From the NCBI GenBank assembly GCA_947493195.1, contig CANLQG010000003.1, positions 310,001 to 374,000 of the forward strand: a stretch of 64,000 bases of DNA, written 5' to 3'. The notes beneath the pieces are model-generated. The model was not told where the DNA came from and did not search any database. It worked only from the letters and a program-made list of their open reading frames with translations. The translations under genes were made by a program, and so were the position numbers. Shown here in pieces: positions 23,174-32,680 of this stretch (position 1 is the stretch's first letter; each line of letters starts with the position of its first letter). This DNA comes from an uncultured Sphingomonadaceae bacterium (GTDB lineage: Bacteria > Pseudomonadota > Alphaproteobacteria > Sphingomonadales > Sphingomonadaceae).

Positions 23174-24303
23174 TGCGCACACGCCCCGCCTTCCGGTTTT
23201 GGCACCGCTGGTTCGGAATCCTGGGCGGGGCGTGGCTCATCCTGCTGGCAATAACCGGCTGCGCCATCGCCTGGTATGACGAACTCGATGGCCTGCTGAA
23301 TCCCGATCTCCGACACGCCACGGCCGTATCGGGCCAGCCAGCACCGATCGACGCCGTGGTGGCAAGCGCGCAGGAAGCGTTGCCGGGGTTCGAACCGGGC
23401 AACATCCTGCTCGCCCAGCAGCCAGACCGCACACACTGGCTGCTAGGCCGCCAGACCCTGCCCGACGGATCTGCGCGCGCGGTTCAGGCATTCGTCGATC
23501 CGGGCTCGGCGCAATTCGCAGGCTGGCGGGAGAGCGGCGCGATCAGCCTCTATCGCCATTATTTGCCGGACTTGCTTTACGGCCTTCATACCGACCTGCT
23601 CGTGGGCGAGATCGGTATAGTTTTCGTGGGCCTCCTGTCGCTCGCCTGGCTGATCGACCATTTCCTGTCCCTCCCGCTCGCCTTCCCCCGATTGAAAGGT
23701 GCGCTGGGCGCTTTCAGGGTTGGCGGGCATGCCGGATCCCTGCGCCAGTTATGGGACCGGCACCGTGCAAGTGGCCTCTGGCTTTGGCCCGTCACCGGGA
23801 TGCTCGCCCTGACAGGTGTCACCCTATCCTTTCCCATGGAAAGCCGCGAAGTCGTCGAAACCGTCTCGCCGATCAGTGAGCGCCTGCACTATGTGATGGA
23901 TGAACGAGGCCCTCCAGCCAATCCCATTGGCCTCGATGCTGCAATTGCCAGAGTGACTACGAACCGCGCCGAAGTGCACAGCGTTCGCCCGCATCCCGAG
24001 GTGGGCCTCTACGCTGTCCGCACCTTTGATGAACGCGATGTCGACAACCAGGGCAGGCTCTGGACTTACGTGGATATGGAGACCGGCAGGATCACAGCGC
24101 AGCGTCACGACGCTGGAGAAAGCGCGGGCGATACGTTCTTCATCTGGCAATACGCCCTGCATTCGGGCCATGCTTTCGGGCTTGCCGGCCGTCTTCTCAT
24201 CACGCTGGCCGGATTGGTAACGCTGTATCTGGGTATATCCGGCTATCGCTTGTGGTGGAGGCGTCGACGGCATCACCGGAAAAGTTCAATTAGCCAAAGG
24301 TGA
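23173..24303 (+). CDS. PepSY-associated inner-membrane protein (ferric-chelate uptake)
   Basis: 376 aa. Starts MRTRPAFRFWHRWFGILG with the first membrane helix right after, the usual layout of PepSY-associated TM proteins (PiuB/FsrB type). Further helices lie near residues 150-170, 200-220 and 340-360, with periplasmic PepSY-like regions between (YDELDGLLNPDLR and LDAAIARVTTNRAEVHSV, the latter a clear PepSY unit). HRWFG and the WQYALHSGHAFG His residues are where heme-type ligands sit in this family. It probably reduces or releases iron from the imported chelate. I set the start at 23173 because an open frame extends further upstream but lies inside the receptor gene. Confidence 0.85.
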   Translation: MRTRPAFRFWHRWFGILGGAWLILLAITGCAIAWYDELDGLLNPDLRHATAVSGQPAPIDAVVASAQEALPGFEPGNILLAQQPDRTHWLLGRQTLPDGSARAVQAFVDPGSAQFAGWRESGAISLYRHYLPDLLYGLHTDLLVGEIGIVFVGLLSLAWLIDHFLSLPLAFPRLKGALGAFRVGGHAGSLRQLWDRHRASGLWLWPVTGMLALTGVTLSFPMESREVVETVSPISERLHYVMDERGPPANPIGLDAAIARVTTNRAEVHSVRPHPEVGLYAVRTFDERDVDNQGRLWTYVDMETGRITAQRHDAGESAGDTFFIWQYALHSGHAFGLAGRLLITLAGLVTLYLGISGYRLWWRRRRHHRKSSISQR

Positions 24304-24984
24304 AACCCTACCGTTTTTCTGCGAGACAAACCCTCGTGGTACCTTGCGGAGGCAGCTTGATGCGCGCACCAGCAAAGCCGCCACGGAGAAAGATGGCCCC
24401 CAACTCTCGCGTCGGTTAGCGGCTGACGCATCTGCCAGTATTGAAAGTAGAGCCTGGCGCCATGCAATCGCGCCGCTTCAGTCGGCTGTTCCTTCTGCTC
24501 GCAGCGTTTGCCGCCTGCGAGCAATGGACGATTCCGCATGGGTGGATGGTCGGGTCGGCTATTGGTTCGAGCATTCTCGTTCCTTGTCCGACGACATCGC
24601 CAGAACTGACTAGTCTTGGTCAGTCTGCTGCGGCGAACTCTGGCCATTGGACGGGCCGGAATTAGCCGCACCACCATTTGCGGCCGCCGCCGTGCCCCCG
24701 GTATTCCCGCATGCCATTCCCGGGCGCGGCCTTGCGGCACCACCGCCGCCGTCGACCGGACCACCAACCTCAAGAGCCTGAGACTCACATCGATGCGCGG
24801 GCCCGTGCGGGGTTCCGCGCTCTCGCGTCTTCATCTCGCCTCAAGGGCGGGACACCGCGCGTGCTTGCGAAAAGGCAGCGCGCATCGTAGCTCTTGGAAT
24901 TACTTTACATGAATATCCTTCGTTTCGGACGACCGCTGGTCGTCGCAACGCTTATTGCATACCCTGCATCCATCGAAGGCGAGT
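24304..24984. other. 681-nt intergenic region, no confident gene
   Basis: Lies between the convergent PepSY gene and flippase gene. A plus-strand frame from about 24462 begins MQSRRFSRLFLLLAAFAAC, which resembles a lipoprotein signal, but the following 50 residues are not family-like and no ribosome binding site is clear. A minus-strand frame ending at 24610 has a low-complexity Gly/Asn/Gln tail (GNTGGTAAAANGG) that could be the end of a decayed lipoprotein. I could not find a terminator with a T-tract for either flanking gene. Confidence 0.4.
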
Positions 24985-26229
24985 TCAACTCCGCGGACTG
25001 CGGCTGGCGACCACGAGACCTGCCACGGTCAGAACGCTTGACCCCAACACGACCAGCGCGGCGCCCGCTGCGCCCAGCGCGTCGACCAGCCAAGGCAGCG
25101 CCAGCAGGCCGATGGCCGTGGGAATGCCGCGCAGCAGGAAATTGGTGATCGCCCTGCCATGCGCCAGCAACAAAGCCTCCAGACTGGCACCGGCCAGTTC
25201 CAGGGCGGCAGCGGCGGCAAGGATAATCATCGGCCAGTATGCCGCCAGGAAAGCGGTGCCCGCGATGGCGATGATGATCCATTCGCCTGCGACAAGACCG
25301 AAGCCGATGACGACCGCGCCGGTAACGATTGCGATGCGGGTCATCTTTGCCGCCAGCAGGCGCGCATTCTCGGGGTCGCGCACCAGCTCGGGATAGACCG
25401 CGCGAAGCAGCGCCTGCGCCAGTTTCAGCAGTCCCTCGCCCAGTTGCGCGGCCACGCGGTAGATGCCTGCCAGCGCCGCGCCGCCGAAAGCGCCCACCAG
25501 CAGCACCAGCAACTGGCGGCTGGCGATGGTGAGCATACCCGAAAGCGATGTGCCGATGACGAAGCTCCACGCCTTGCCGTCCTGTTCAGCCCCGGCCTCG
25601 CGGGGCAGGCGCGACAGGCTGAAGCGCCGCCAGACTATCCGCTCCGTCTGGCCTGCCATCCACCAGTACATTGCGGCGGTGGCGAGTTCGGCAATGCCCC
25701 AGACGACGAGGAAGGCGGTAATGCTGGGCGCAAACAGCGCGACCACGCCCGCCCCGGCAGCGCGCATGACACTGGTAGTCGAATCCGCCGCAGCCGCGCG
25801 GGCATATTTGTCATGAACACGCAGCAGCCCGGTCGGCGTCGAACGGATGGCAAGCAGCGAAACGAGGGTGAACAGGAAAGTCGGCATGCGCAGTTCGGGC
25901 GTAATGGGCAGCCAGTCGCCCGCCAGCCACAGGATCAGCGCCGCCGCCACGGTGCCCGTGACGATGGTCAGCGCGTCCAGCGCAAGGGCAAATCCGGTGG
26001 CGGTGCTGCGATCTTCCGCCGTCTGTCCCCAGCGGACGACGGCCTGCCATGTCTGGAAGCTGGTGAAACCCACCACCAACTGCGCGAAGGTGAAAGCGAT
26101 GACGAACTGGCCGAACCCTTCCAGCCCCAACGCACGGGTGGCGAGTGCCAGGTAGACCAGGCTGAGCACCGCGTTGATGCCGCGCGCGCCCATCAGCCAG
26201 CCAGTGTTCTGTAGTGCGCGACGCATCAT
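24985..26229 (-). CDS. Polysaccharide/lipopolysaccharide flippase (Wzx/MOP-type)
   Basis: 414 aa with about 12 hydrophobic segments and the MOP/PST N-terminus NTGWLMGARGINAVLSLVYL. These proteins flip undecaprenyl-linked glycans or other lipid-linked sugars across the inner membrane. Start is the first of two adjacent ATG codons (26229 or 26226). No glycosyltransferase is adjacent, so it is an orphan, and which surface glycan it serves is unknown. Confidence 0.8.
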   Translation of the reverse strand: MMRRALQNTGWLMGARGINAVLSLVYLALATRALGLEGFGQFVIAFTFAQLVVGFTSFQTWQAVVRWGQTAEDRSTATGFALALDALTIVTGTVAAALILWLAGDWLPITPELRMPTFLFTLVSLLAIRSTPTGLLRVHDKYARAAAADSTTSVMRAAGAGVVALFAPSITAFLVVWGIAELATAAMYWWMAGQTERIVWRRFSLSRLPREAGAEQDGKAWSFVIGTSLSGMLTIASRQLLVLLVGAFGGAALAGIYRVAAQLGEGLLKLAQALLRAVYPELVRDPENARLLAAKMTRIAIVTGAVVIGFGLVAGEWIIIAIAGTAFLAAYWPMIILAAAAALELAGASLEALLLAHGRAITNFLLRGIPTAIGLLALPWLVDALGAAGAALVVLGSSVLTVAGLVVASRSPRS

Positions 26230-26306
26230 GGACGCCCGCCCTGCCCCACCCCTGCGAGAATTGCAAAAGCCATGTTCGCGCCAGTAACTCGGATCATTAA
26301 CGCGGA

Positions 26307-26981
26307 TCAGTCGCGCGGGGGCAGCGGTTCCTGCGGATTGTTGGGCACCAGGATCAGCTCGCCCTGTTCGATACGCACGCTGGCAAGGCGCGATAGCAGG
26401 TTCATGCCGATCACATTGGTCTCTCCCAACCCCGGCGCGATCACCGCGTCGAGGCCGTTGGCCGCGACATTGCCGAACCGCAGCGATTCGATGTTCGTCA
26501 GGTGCGCGGCCACCGCCCCATTGGCCGTCTGCAGGCGGATCGGCAGCCCGCCGTCGCGCGGCTCAAGCCCCGCGATCTGCGCGGTTCGTTCGCTCACTGC
26601 GGTCAGCGTGGCACCGGTATCGACCATGAAGGGGAAGCGCTGGCCGTTCACCTCGGCGTCCAGCCAGTAATGCCCGTCACGCGACATGGACACGCGGGTT
26701 TCCCCGCCCTGCACCACCTGTTCGGGCATGCCCAGTTCGGGCACGGCCATGGAGAAACGCGAGTCCAGCCGAGAGAGTTGCAGCACCACCAGCACCAGGA
26801 TCGCCATCAGCGAAAGCGTGCTGGCAAGGCGCAGCAGACGCCCCAGCGCCGGCACCCGCGATATCAGCATCGAACCCAGCACCCCTGCCGCCATCGCGGC
26901 AATGGCCGCCATCAACAGACCCGACTGCGGTATCTCGCGGATCATCATGGCGATCTGGTCGAAGATGGCGGATGCGTCCAT
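26307..26981 (-). CDS. Membrane-anchored retropepsin-like aspartic protease (clan AA)
   Basis: 224 aa. Two N-terminal membrane segments (residues about 15-35 and 45-70) anchor a periplasmic aspartyl protease domain whose active-site motif is FMVDTGATLTAVS, the DTGAT form of the TIGR02281 family, followed by VIAPGLGETNVIGMNLL, the conserved flap and end of the fold. Like retropepsins it should act as a dimer. GTG 27005 would add eight residues; ATG 26981 is preferred but neither has a clear Shine-Dalgarno. Substrate unknown. 45 nt downstream of egtD, same direction. Confidence 0.8.
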   Translation of the reverse strand: MDASAIFDQIAMMIREIPQSGLLMAAIAAMAAGVLGSMLISRVPALGRLLRLASTLSLMAILVLVVLQLSRLDSRFSMAVPELGMPEQVVQGGETRVSMSRDGHYWLDAEVNGQRFPFMVDTGATLTAVSERTAQIAGLEPRDGGLPIRLQTANGAVAAHLTNIESLRFGNVAANGLDAVIAPGLGETNVIGMNLLSRLASVRIEQGELILVPNNPQEPLPPRD

Positions 26982-27026
26982 ATCGGGCAATATAGGGCGC
27001 GACACCCGAAATTGCGAAGGCCGTTT

Positions 27027-28013
27027 CTAGGGCGCGGCGCGCTTGATCGTGGCTTCGGCCAGAATCACGGAGAAGCGCCCCTGCGCGTCGGTCCAGCGCG
27101 CGAAAGGGGTCCAATGGCCCGCCAGCAGCAGCGTGTTCGAACTGCGCGCGTCGAACTTGTGGCTGTTTTCGGTGTGGATGGTCTCGCCCGCCTGCATGGA
27201 GAAACGCCTGCCAGCCACCTCGAAAGACACATCTTCATCTGCGACGGCGTGCATCTCGATGCGGGCGAAGGTATCGTTCCAGCGCGCTTCGTGGTGGAAC
27301 CTGTCTACCGGAATGGTCCCGTCCAGTTCCCGGTTGATGCGGCGCAGGAGGTTGAGATTGAACTGGGCCGTCACGCCGCGCGCATCGTCGTAGGCGGCTT
27401 CCAGCACGTCCTTGTCCTTGATCAGGTCCATGCCGATCAGCAGCATGGCATCGGTGCCCAGCGTTTCCCGCATCGAGCGCAGCAGGTCGACCGCGGTACG
27501 CGGCACCATGTTGCCGATGGTGGAGCCGGGAAAGAAGCCGAGCTTCGGCATGTCGGCCACTTCGGGCGGAAGTTGCACCTTCTTCGTAAAATCCGCCTCC
27601 ACCGGATAGACCGGCAGGCCCGGGAACTTGGCGGAAAGGTCGGCCGCGGCAGCGCGCAGGAAATCGCCCGCGATATCCAATGGCACGTAGGCTCCCGGAT
27701 CGATGGCCTCGAGCAGCAGGGGCGTCTTGACCGAGGAGCCCGAGCCGAACTCCACCACCGCGCGCCCGGAGCCGACAGCTTCGGCAAATTCCTGGCCACG
27801 GTTTTCGAGGATCTCCTTTTCCGAGCGGGTCGGATAGTATTCGGGGACCTGCGTGATATCCTCGAACAACTGCGAACCCGCATCATCATACAGCCAGCGC
27901 GCCGGGATCGCCTTCTGCGGCTGGCCGAGGCCTGCCAGCACGTCGGCACGAAAGGCGCGGTCGACTCCGTCCTCGTCGAGATCGACGAGCTGGATGCCTT
28001 CGGAATTTGCCAT
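27027..28013 (-). CDS. egtD: L-histidine N-alpha-methyltransferase EgtD
   Basis: 328 aa SAM-dependent enzyme that trimethylates histidine to hercynine, the first step of ergothioneine synthesis. Family hallmarks: RWLYDDAGSQLFEDITQVPEYYPTR (quoted: WLYDDAGSQLFEDIT, EYYPTR) near 40-60, VVEFGSGSSVKT as the SAM-binding glycine motif near 83-94, and NLLRRINREL. It starts inside the egtB stop codon (TGATG), so the pair is translationally coupled. egtB makes the next step, which confirms the assignment. Confidence 0.95.
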   Translation of the reverse strand: MANSEGIQLVDLDEDGVDRAFRADVLAGLGQPQKAIPARWLYDDAGSQLFEDITQVPEYYPTRSEKEILENRGQEFAEAVGSGRAVVEFGSGSSVKTPLLLEAIDPGAYVPLDIAGDFLRAAAADLSAKFPGLPVYPVEADFTKKVQLPPEVADMPKLGFFPGSTIGNMVPRTAVDLLRSMRETLGTDAMLLIGMDLIKDKDVLEAAYDDARGVTAQFNLNLLRRINRELDGTIPVDRFHHEARWNDTFARIEMHAVADEDVSFEVAGRRFSMQAGETIHTENSHKFDARSSNTLLLAGHWTPFARWTDAQGRFSVILAEATIKRAAP

Positions 28014-29287
28014 CAGATATCCTTTGCCAGCCTAAGGCCGGTGAACTGCCAGCGTTGCTGGGGATAGAAGAAATTGCGGTAGCTGGCCCGCGAATGGCCG
28101 CGCACGGTGGCGCAGCTGGCACCTTTCAGCACCCACTGCCCGGCCATGAACTTGCCGTTGTATTCGCCCACCGCGCCTTCCGCTGGCTGGAACCGCGGAT
28201 AGGGCAAGTAGGCAGAACGGGTGAACTGCCACACATCGCCGAACAGCTCTTCCGTGCCAACAGGCGTTGGCGGCGCGGCGGCGTCCAGCTGGTTGCCCGC
28301 GCGGGCAGCGAAGCGCTGGTCCGACTCGGGTGCGTCCTGCCCGCGGGCGACGGCCTCCCACTCGAACTCGGTCGGCAGGCGGCATCCCGCCCACGAAGCG
28401 AAAGCATCGGCCTCGAAATAGGAAATGTGCGCCACCGGCGCATCCGGATCGCGTTCCTGCCAGCCTGCGTGCGTGAAATGCTCGCCCCCCGCGCCCTCGC
28501 CGCGCCAGTAAAGCGGCGCGTTGATCTTGCAGCGGTTCAGCCAGTCCCATGCGTCCGACAGCCACAGACGATGGTCGCCATAGCCACCGTCGGCAATGAA
28601 CTGGTCCCAGTCCCCGTTGGTGACGAGGCGGCGCGACATGGCGAACGGCTCCAGCAACACGCGGTGCGCAGGACCCTCGTTGTCGAACCCGAAGCCGTCC
28701 GACTGGTGGCCGACACGGGCGATGCCGCCGGGATGTTCGATCCAGCCATCCGCCTGTGCAGGCGCAGCCGGAACCGGCTTGCCCCACATTGCGGGCCCCA
28801 GCGGGTTCTTTGAAAACGCGTGTTTGATGTCGGTCAGCAGCAGTTCGATGTGCTGTTGTTCGTGCGCAATACCCAGTTCGATCAGGTCAAGGCAGCGGTC
28901 ATCGTCAAGCAGCGGCTCCATCGCCGCGTTCACATGGGCACGCCATTCCAGCACGTCGGCCAGGGTCGGCCGTGTGACAAGGCCGCGGTTGCCGCGCGCG
29001 ATGCGCTCCCCCTCGGTCTCGTAATAGGAATTGAACAGGAACGGAAAGGCCTCGTCATACAGGCGGTAGTCCGGCACATGATCGCGCAGCAGGAAGGTCT
29101 CCCAGAACCATGTGGTGTGGGCCGCGTGCCATTTCGCAGGGGATGCGTCTTCCATCGACTGGATCGTCACATCAGCCTCGCTCAGCGGTTCCAGCAACCC
29201 TTCCATCAGGCTGCGGGTGGCCACGAAACGGTCTGCGAGCGAGCCCGGGGGCGTGCTTGAACCTGGGCGGATACTGGTCTGGGGCAA
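28013..29287 (-). CDS. egtB: Ergothioneine sulfoxide synthase EgtB
   Basis: 424 aa. Non-heme iron enzyme joining hercynine to a thiol donor (gamma-Glu-Cys or Cys) with O2 to form the sulfoxide. N-terminal DinB-like domain with iron ligands in AKWHAAHTTWFWE and HEQQHIE (HX3HXE), then a formylglycine-generating-enzyme-like domain (RLPTEFEWEAVARG, FMAGQWVLKGASCATVRGH). I set the start at TTG 29287: GGGAG lies 6 nt upstream and the protein then opens 15-20 residues before LADRFVATRS, as in homologues. An upstream TTG at 29383 would add 32 residues with no resemblance to the family. Which thiol donor is used is not visible. egtA, egtC and egtE are not adjacent. Confidence 0.93.
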   Translation of the reverse strand: MPQTSIRPGSSTPPGSLADRFVATRSLMEGLLEPLSEADVTIQSMEDASPAKWHAAHTTWFWETFLLRDHVPDYRLYDEAFPFLFNSYYETEGERIARGNRGLVTRPTLADVLEWRAHVNAAMEPLLDDDRCLDLIELGIAHEQQHIELLLTDIKHAFSKNPLGPAMWGKPVPAAPAQADGWIEHPGGIARVGHQSDGFGFDNEGPAHRVLLEPFAMSRRLVTNGDWDQFIADGGYGDHRLWLSDAWDWLNRCKINAPLYWRGEGAGGEHFTHAGWQERDPDAPVAHISYFEADAFASWAGCRLPTEFEWEAVARGQDAPESDQRFAARAGNQLDAAAPPTPVGTEELFGDVWQFTRSAYLPYPRFQPAEGAVGEYNGKFMAGQWVLKGASCATVRGHSRASYRNFFYPQQRWQFTGLRLAKDI

Positions 29288-29388
29288 GGCCGTCTCCCGG
29301 GGGGCTTTTTCCTGTGTCCTACGAACGAATGCCAAATCGGGTTTCCGATTAACACCCGTACGGCACAGAAAAAATCGGGACAAAGTGC

Positions 29389-31200
29389 CTATGCAGCGCG
29401 CCTTACCTGGTTGCGTCCGGCTCCCTTGGCCTCGTACAGCGCGGTGTCGGCACGGCCCAGCAGGCAGTCACCCGTGTCACCCTGGCGAAAATAGGCAAGG
29501 CCCGCACTGATGGTGACCCTGGGCAGGCGTGTTCCGGCAAAGCCTTGGCCCACCGCCTCGCACAGACGCTCGGCAAGCTGGCTTACGGCAACCTCCGGCG
29601 TGCCCGCGATCAGCCAGACGAATTCCTCGCCGCCGATGCGGCCCACCACATCACCTTTCCGCGCCTTGCTGCGCGCGATGAGTGCCACTTTCCGGATAAC
29701 CTCGTCGCCGGTCTGGTGGCCATGGGTGTCGTTCACGGCCTTGAAATGATCGATATCAAACAGGATCGCGGCCAGCGGCCCGCCGTAGTTTTCCGCGACC
29801 ACCACCATGCTGTCGAGCCGGGACAAGGTATGGCGCCGGTTCGCCAATTCGGTGAGCGAATCGGTATTGGCCAGCTTCTGCGCCTCCGTCGCTAGCTTCA
29901 TCGCGCGGTTGCGCGCGGTATCGAGTGCCTCCTCGCGGTGGACCTGCTCGGTCACGTCCATCGCCACGCCGAACACCGCCGACCGCTCGCCGCGCCGGTC
30001 GAATTCGTTGCGCACGGACATTTGCAGCACGCGTTTCAGCTGGTTGGCTGGCCTGATGCAACAGGTGAAGCGATAGGTATCGAGCGTTGCCCGATTGCGC
30101 TCGATTTGTTCGAAAAGATCCTCGCCGCCGGGCGGCATGCGCGGCCTTATATCGCCCGGATCGGGCGCAAGAGATCGCGGCAGACCGAGCATTTCCAGCA
30201 TGTTGGGCGAATAATCCTGCCTGCCCCCTGCCAGATCGAGGCGCCAGCGACCGATACGCGCGGTTTCCTCCGCCAGGTTGAACAGCATCAGGCTCTCGCG
30301 CATTTCCCGGTTGCGGGCGATCAGCTCGCGCTGGAGCTGCTGCCGGTGCATCAGCGTGGCAGCCACCGGCAGGGCCGTGGCCAGCATGGTCACCATCCAG
30401 GTCTGGAAGACAAGGGTTGCCTCCGCCGGGCTGATGCCAAGATAGGGCATCGGGGATCCGGTCACGACGCTCAGCACCGTGGCGACGGCGGCATAGACGA
30501 GCACGACCAGCAGGCTGGCCATCTGGCCATAGCGAACCGCCGCAATGACCATCGCTGCCACCAACAGCGGCATCAGCGTGACCTCGTGGACCTGCAGAGC
30601 AAGGAGCGACAGCAGCGCGCAGCCAAGCAGCAGCGTATAGAGCGAGCGCTCCACCGCCCCGTCATCCACCCCGCTTCCGCGCGAAGTCAGGTTGCGCAGC
30701 ACCATCAGCAGGACCGGGGCGAAAATCACCACGCCCAGCACGTTGGCAAGGTACCACCAGGCGAACTGGGCAAGCGTCTGTTCCGCGTGAAACGGGATGG
30801 CGATCAGCGCGCCTGCAAGGCATCCCGCCATGGCGGCGGCGAAGAGGCCGCAGATCTGCTGGAATCGGCGCGGCAACCGTGCGCGGCCGCCAAGCACGCG
30901 CAAGCTGAGGTGCGCAATCAAGGCGGATTGAACGACTGCGGAAATGGCAACGGCTGTCGCGGGCACGGGGGGCGTGCCGAGCATGCAGGACGTTGCCACC
31001 TGCATCGGCAGCAGGACGAGTGCCAGGCGCGTCCAGTGCTGCTGCCTGACCACATAGAATGCAGCGACCATGGCACCCGCCGGAGCCCAGCCCACGATGA
31101 CGCCGCCCAGCATATCGCGCAGCGCCAGCGATCCGAGCGCCAGCATGGCCCAGACCACTCCCGCCAGCACCGGATCACGCAGCGCCCGCCACACTTGCAC
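29389..31200 (-). CDS. Membrane-bound diguanylate cyclase (MASE1-PAS-GGDEF)
   Basis: 603 aa. About eight hydrophobic helices in residues 1-290 look like a MASE1 sensor; a PAS-like segment follows (residues about 310-420), then a GGDEF domain. The active site is G523-G-E-E-F527, catalytically competent, and the product-inhibition I-site R514-K-G-D517 lies five residues upstream, so feedback control by c-di-GMP is expected. It makes c-di-GMP from two GTP in response to an unknown membrane signal. Start is GTG 31200, with GGGAG 9 nt upstream lying in a hairpin arm (see 31204-31231). Downstream of the DAHP synthase gene by 100 nt. Confidence 0.9.
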   Translation of the reverse strand: MQVWRALRDPVLAGVVWAMLALGSLALRDMLGGVIVGWAPAGAMVAAFYVVRQQHWTRLALVLLPMQVATSCMLGTPPVPATAVAISAVVQSALIAHLSLRVLGGRARLPRRFQQICGLFAAAMAGCLAGALIAIPFHAEQTLAQFAWWYLANVLGVVIFAPVLLMVLRNLTSRGSGVDDGAVERSLYTLLLGCALLSLLALQVHEVTLMPLLVAAMVIAAVRYGQMASLLVVLVYAAVATVLSVVTGSPMPYLGISPAEATLVFQTWMVTMLATALPVAATLMHRQQLQRELIARNREMRESLMLFNLAEETARIGRWRLDLAGGRQDYSPNMLEMLGLPRSLAPDPGDIRPRMPPGGEDLFEQIERNRATLDTYRFTCCIRPANQLKRVLQMSVRNEFDRRGERSAVFGVAMDVTEQVHREEALDTARNRAMKLATEAQKLANTDSLTELANRRHTLSRLDSMVVVAENYGGPLAAILFDIDHFKAVNDTHGHQTGDEVIRKVALIARSKARKGDVVGRIGGEEFVWLIAGTPEVAVSQLAERLCEAVGQGFAGTRLPRVTISAGLAYFRQGDTGDCLLGRADTALYEAKGAGRNQVRRAA

Positions 31201-31203
31201 CTG

Positions 31204-31231
31204 CCAAACTCCCTGAAAAATCAGGGTTTGG
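31204..31231 (-). promoter_or_regulatory. Hairpin covering the ribosome binding site of the diguanylate cyclase gene
   Basis: On the minus strand CCAAACCCTGA, a T-rich loop and TCAGGGAGTTTGG pair in 11 base pairs with a 2-nt bulge. The Shine-Dalgarno AGGGAG sits in the 3' arm, so its AGGG core is base-paired. The arm is followed by CAG and the GTG start, with no run of T, which argues against a terminator for the upstream gene. The fold is seen in sequence; translational control is inferred. Confidence 0.5.
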
Positions 31232-31300
31232 CTTAGCCGCGTTTAGTTAATGGCCAGCGCGAGGCAGACCAGGGATTATCCCTTGAGGGGATGGGAAGGC

Positions 31301-32680
31301 CTACTCTGCCGCTTCGCGCGCTTCGCCGAGTTCGAGATTGATCATCTCGGCCAGCATGAACGACAGTTCCAGCGCCTGCGCGGCGTTCAGTCGTGGATCG
31401 CAATGGGTATGATAGCGATCGGCAAGCCCGGCATCGGTGATCGCCACCGCGCCGCCGGTGCATTCGGTCACGTCCTGCCCGGTCATTTCGACATGGATGC
31501 CGCCAGCGTGGGTTCCTTCGGCGCGGTGAACTGCGAAAAAGCCGCGCACTTCGGACAGGATGCGGTCGAACGGCCGCGTCTTGAAGCCGCTTTCGGACTT
31601 CACGACATTGCCGTGCATCGGATCACAGCTCCACACCACCGGGTGGCCCTCGCGCTGAATTGCGCGCACGAGCGGCGGCAGGCCGTCCTCGACCTTGCCC
31701 GCGCCGAACCTGCTGATCAGCGTGATCCGTCCAGGCTCGCGCGCGGGGTTGAGCACATCCAGCATCTGCAACAGCGCATCGGGCTCCAGCGAAGGGCCGC
31801 ATTTCACGCCGACGGGGTTGTTCACCCCGCGCAGGAATTCCACGTGCGCGCTGTCCATGAAGCGGGTGCGGTCCCCGATCCACAGCATGTGAGCGGAAGT
31901 ATCGTACCAGTCGCCGGTCAGCGAATCCTGCCGCGTCATCGCCTGCTCGTAGGGCAGCAGCAGCGCCTCATGGCTGGTGTAGAAGGTCGCAGTCTTGAGC
32001 GATTGCTGCTCTTCGATATCGATTCCGCAGGCCTCTATGAAGTCCAGCGCTTCGCCGATGCGGTCGGCGATCTGCTTGAATTGGCTGGCCCATGGGCTGC
32101 GATCCATGAAATCCAGCGTCCAGCGATGCACTTCGCGCAGGTTGGCATAACCACCCCCTGCAAAGGCGCGCAGAAGGTTCAGCGTGGCGGCCGCCTGCGA
32201 ATAGGCGCGGACCATGCGCTGCGGATCGTTGCGGCGCGATTCGGGTGAGAAATCAATGCCGTTCACGTTGTCGCCGAAATAGCTGGGCAGCGTGATGTCG
32301 CCCTGTGTTTCGTAGTCGGAACTGCGCGGCTTGGCGAACTGGCCCGCCATGCGCCCGACCTTCACCACCGGCATTTTGCTGGCGAAAGTCAGCACGGCGG
32401 CCATCTGCAGGATCACGCGGAAGGTATCGCGGATGTTATTGGGCGTGAACTCAGCAAAGCTTTCCGCACAATCGCCGCCCTGCACCAGGAAGGCCTCGCC
32501 AGCGACAACCTGCGCCAGGTCGGCCTTCAGATTGCGGGCTTCACCGGCAAACACCAGCGGCGGAAACCCGGCCAGCGTGCCCACGGCCTCTGCCAGGGCG
32601 TCCGCGTCTTCGTACTTTGGCAGGTGCTTCGCGGTGAAACGGTCCTGCTTCCAGCTATCGGGTGTCCAATTATCTGCCAC
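31301..32680 (-). CDS. Class II DAHP synthase
   Basis: 459 aa 3-deoxy-D-arabino-heptulosonate-7-phosphate synthase of the plant/bacterial class II type, joining phosphoenolpyruvate and erythrose-4-phosphate at the head of the shikimate pathway. Family motifs: [26 protein letters not shown] (metal-binding Cys), [29 protein letters not shown], and [12 protein letters not shown] (catalytic region). Full length for the class. ATG 32680 begins [11 protein letters not shown], as in relatives. Feedback control by aromatic amino acids is typical for the class but not deducible here. Confidence 0.96.
   Translation of the reverse strand: MADNWTPDSWKQDRFTAKHLPKYEDADALAEAVGTLAGFPPLVFAGEARNLKADLAQVVAGEAFLVQGGDCAESFAEFTPNNIRDTFRVILQMAAVLTFASKMPVVKVGRMAGQFAKPRSSDYETQGDITLPSYFGDNVNGIDFSPESRRNDPQRMVRAYSQAAATLNLLRAFAGGGYANLREVHRWTLDFMDRSPWASQFKQIADRIGEALDFIEACGIDIEEQQSLKTATFYTSHEALLLPYEQAMTRQDSLTGDWYDTSAHMLWIGDRTRFMDSAHVEFLRGVNNPVGVKCGPSLEPDALLQMLDVLNPAREPGRITLISRFGAGKVEDGLPPLVRAIQREGHPVVWSCDPMHGNVVKSESGFKTRPFDRILSEVRGFFAVHRAEGTHAGGIHVEMTGQDVTECTGGAVAITDAGLADRYHTHCDPRLNAAQALELSFMLAEMINLELGEAREAAE

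Noticed and set aside
21038-23182. A 714-codon open frame on the minus strand antisense to the iron-type TonB receptor
   Set aside because: It is a high-GC shadow: no family resemblance, low-complexity Val/Ala/Arg-rich translation, and the receptor on the plus strand is full-length with clear domains.
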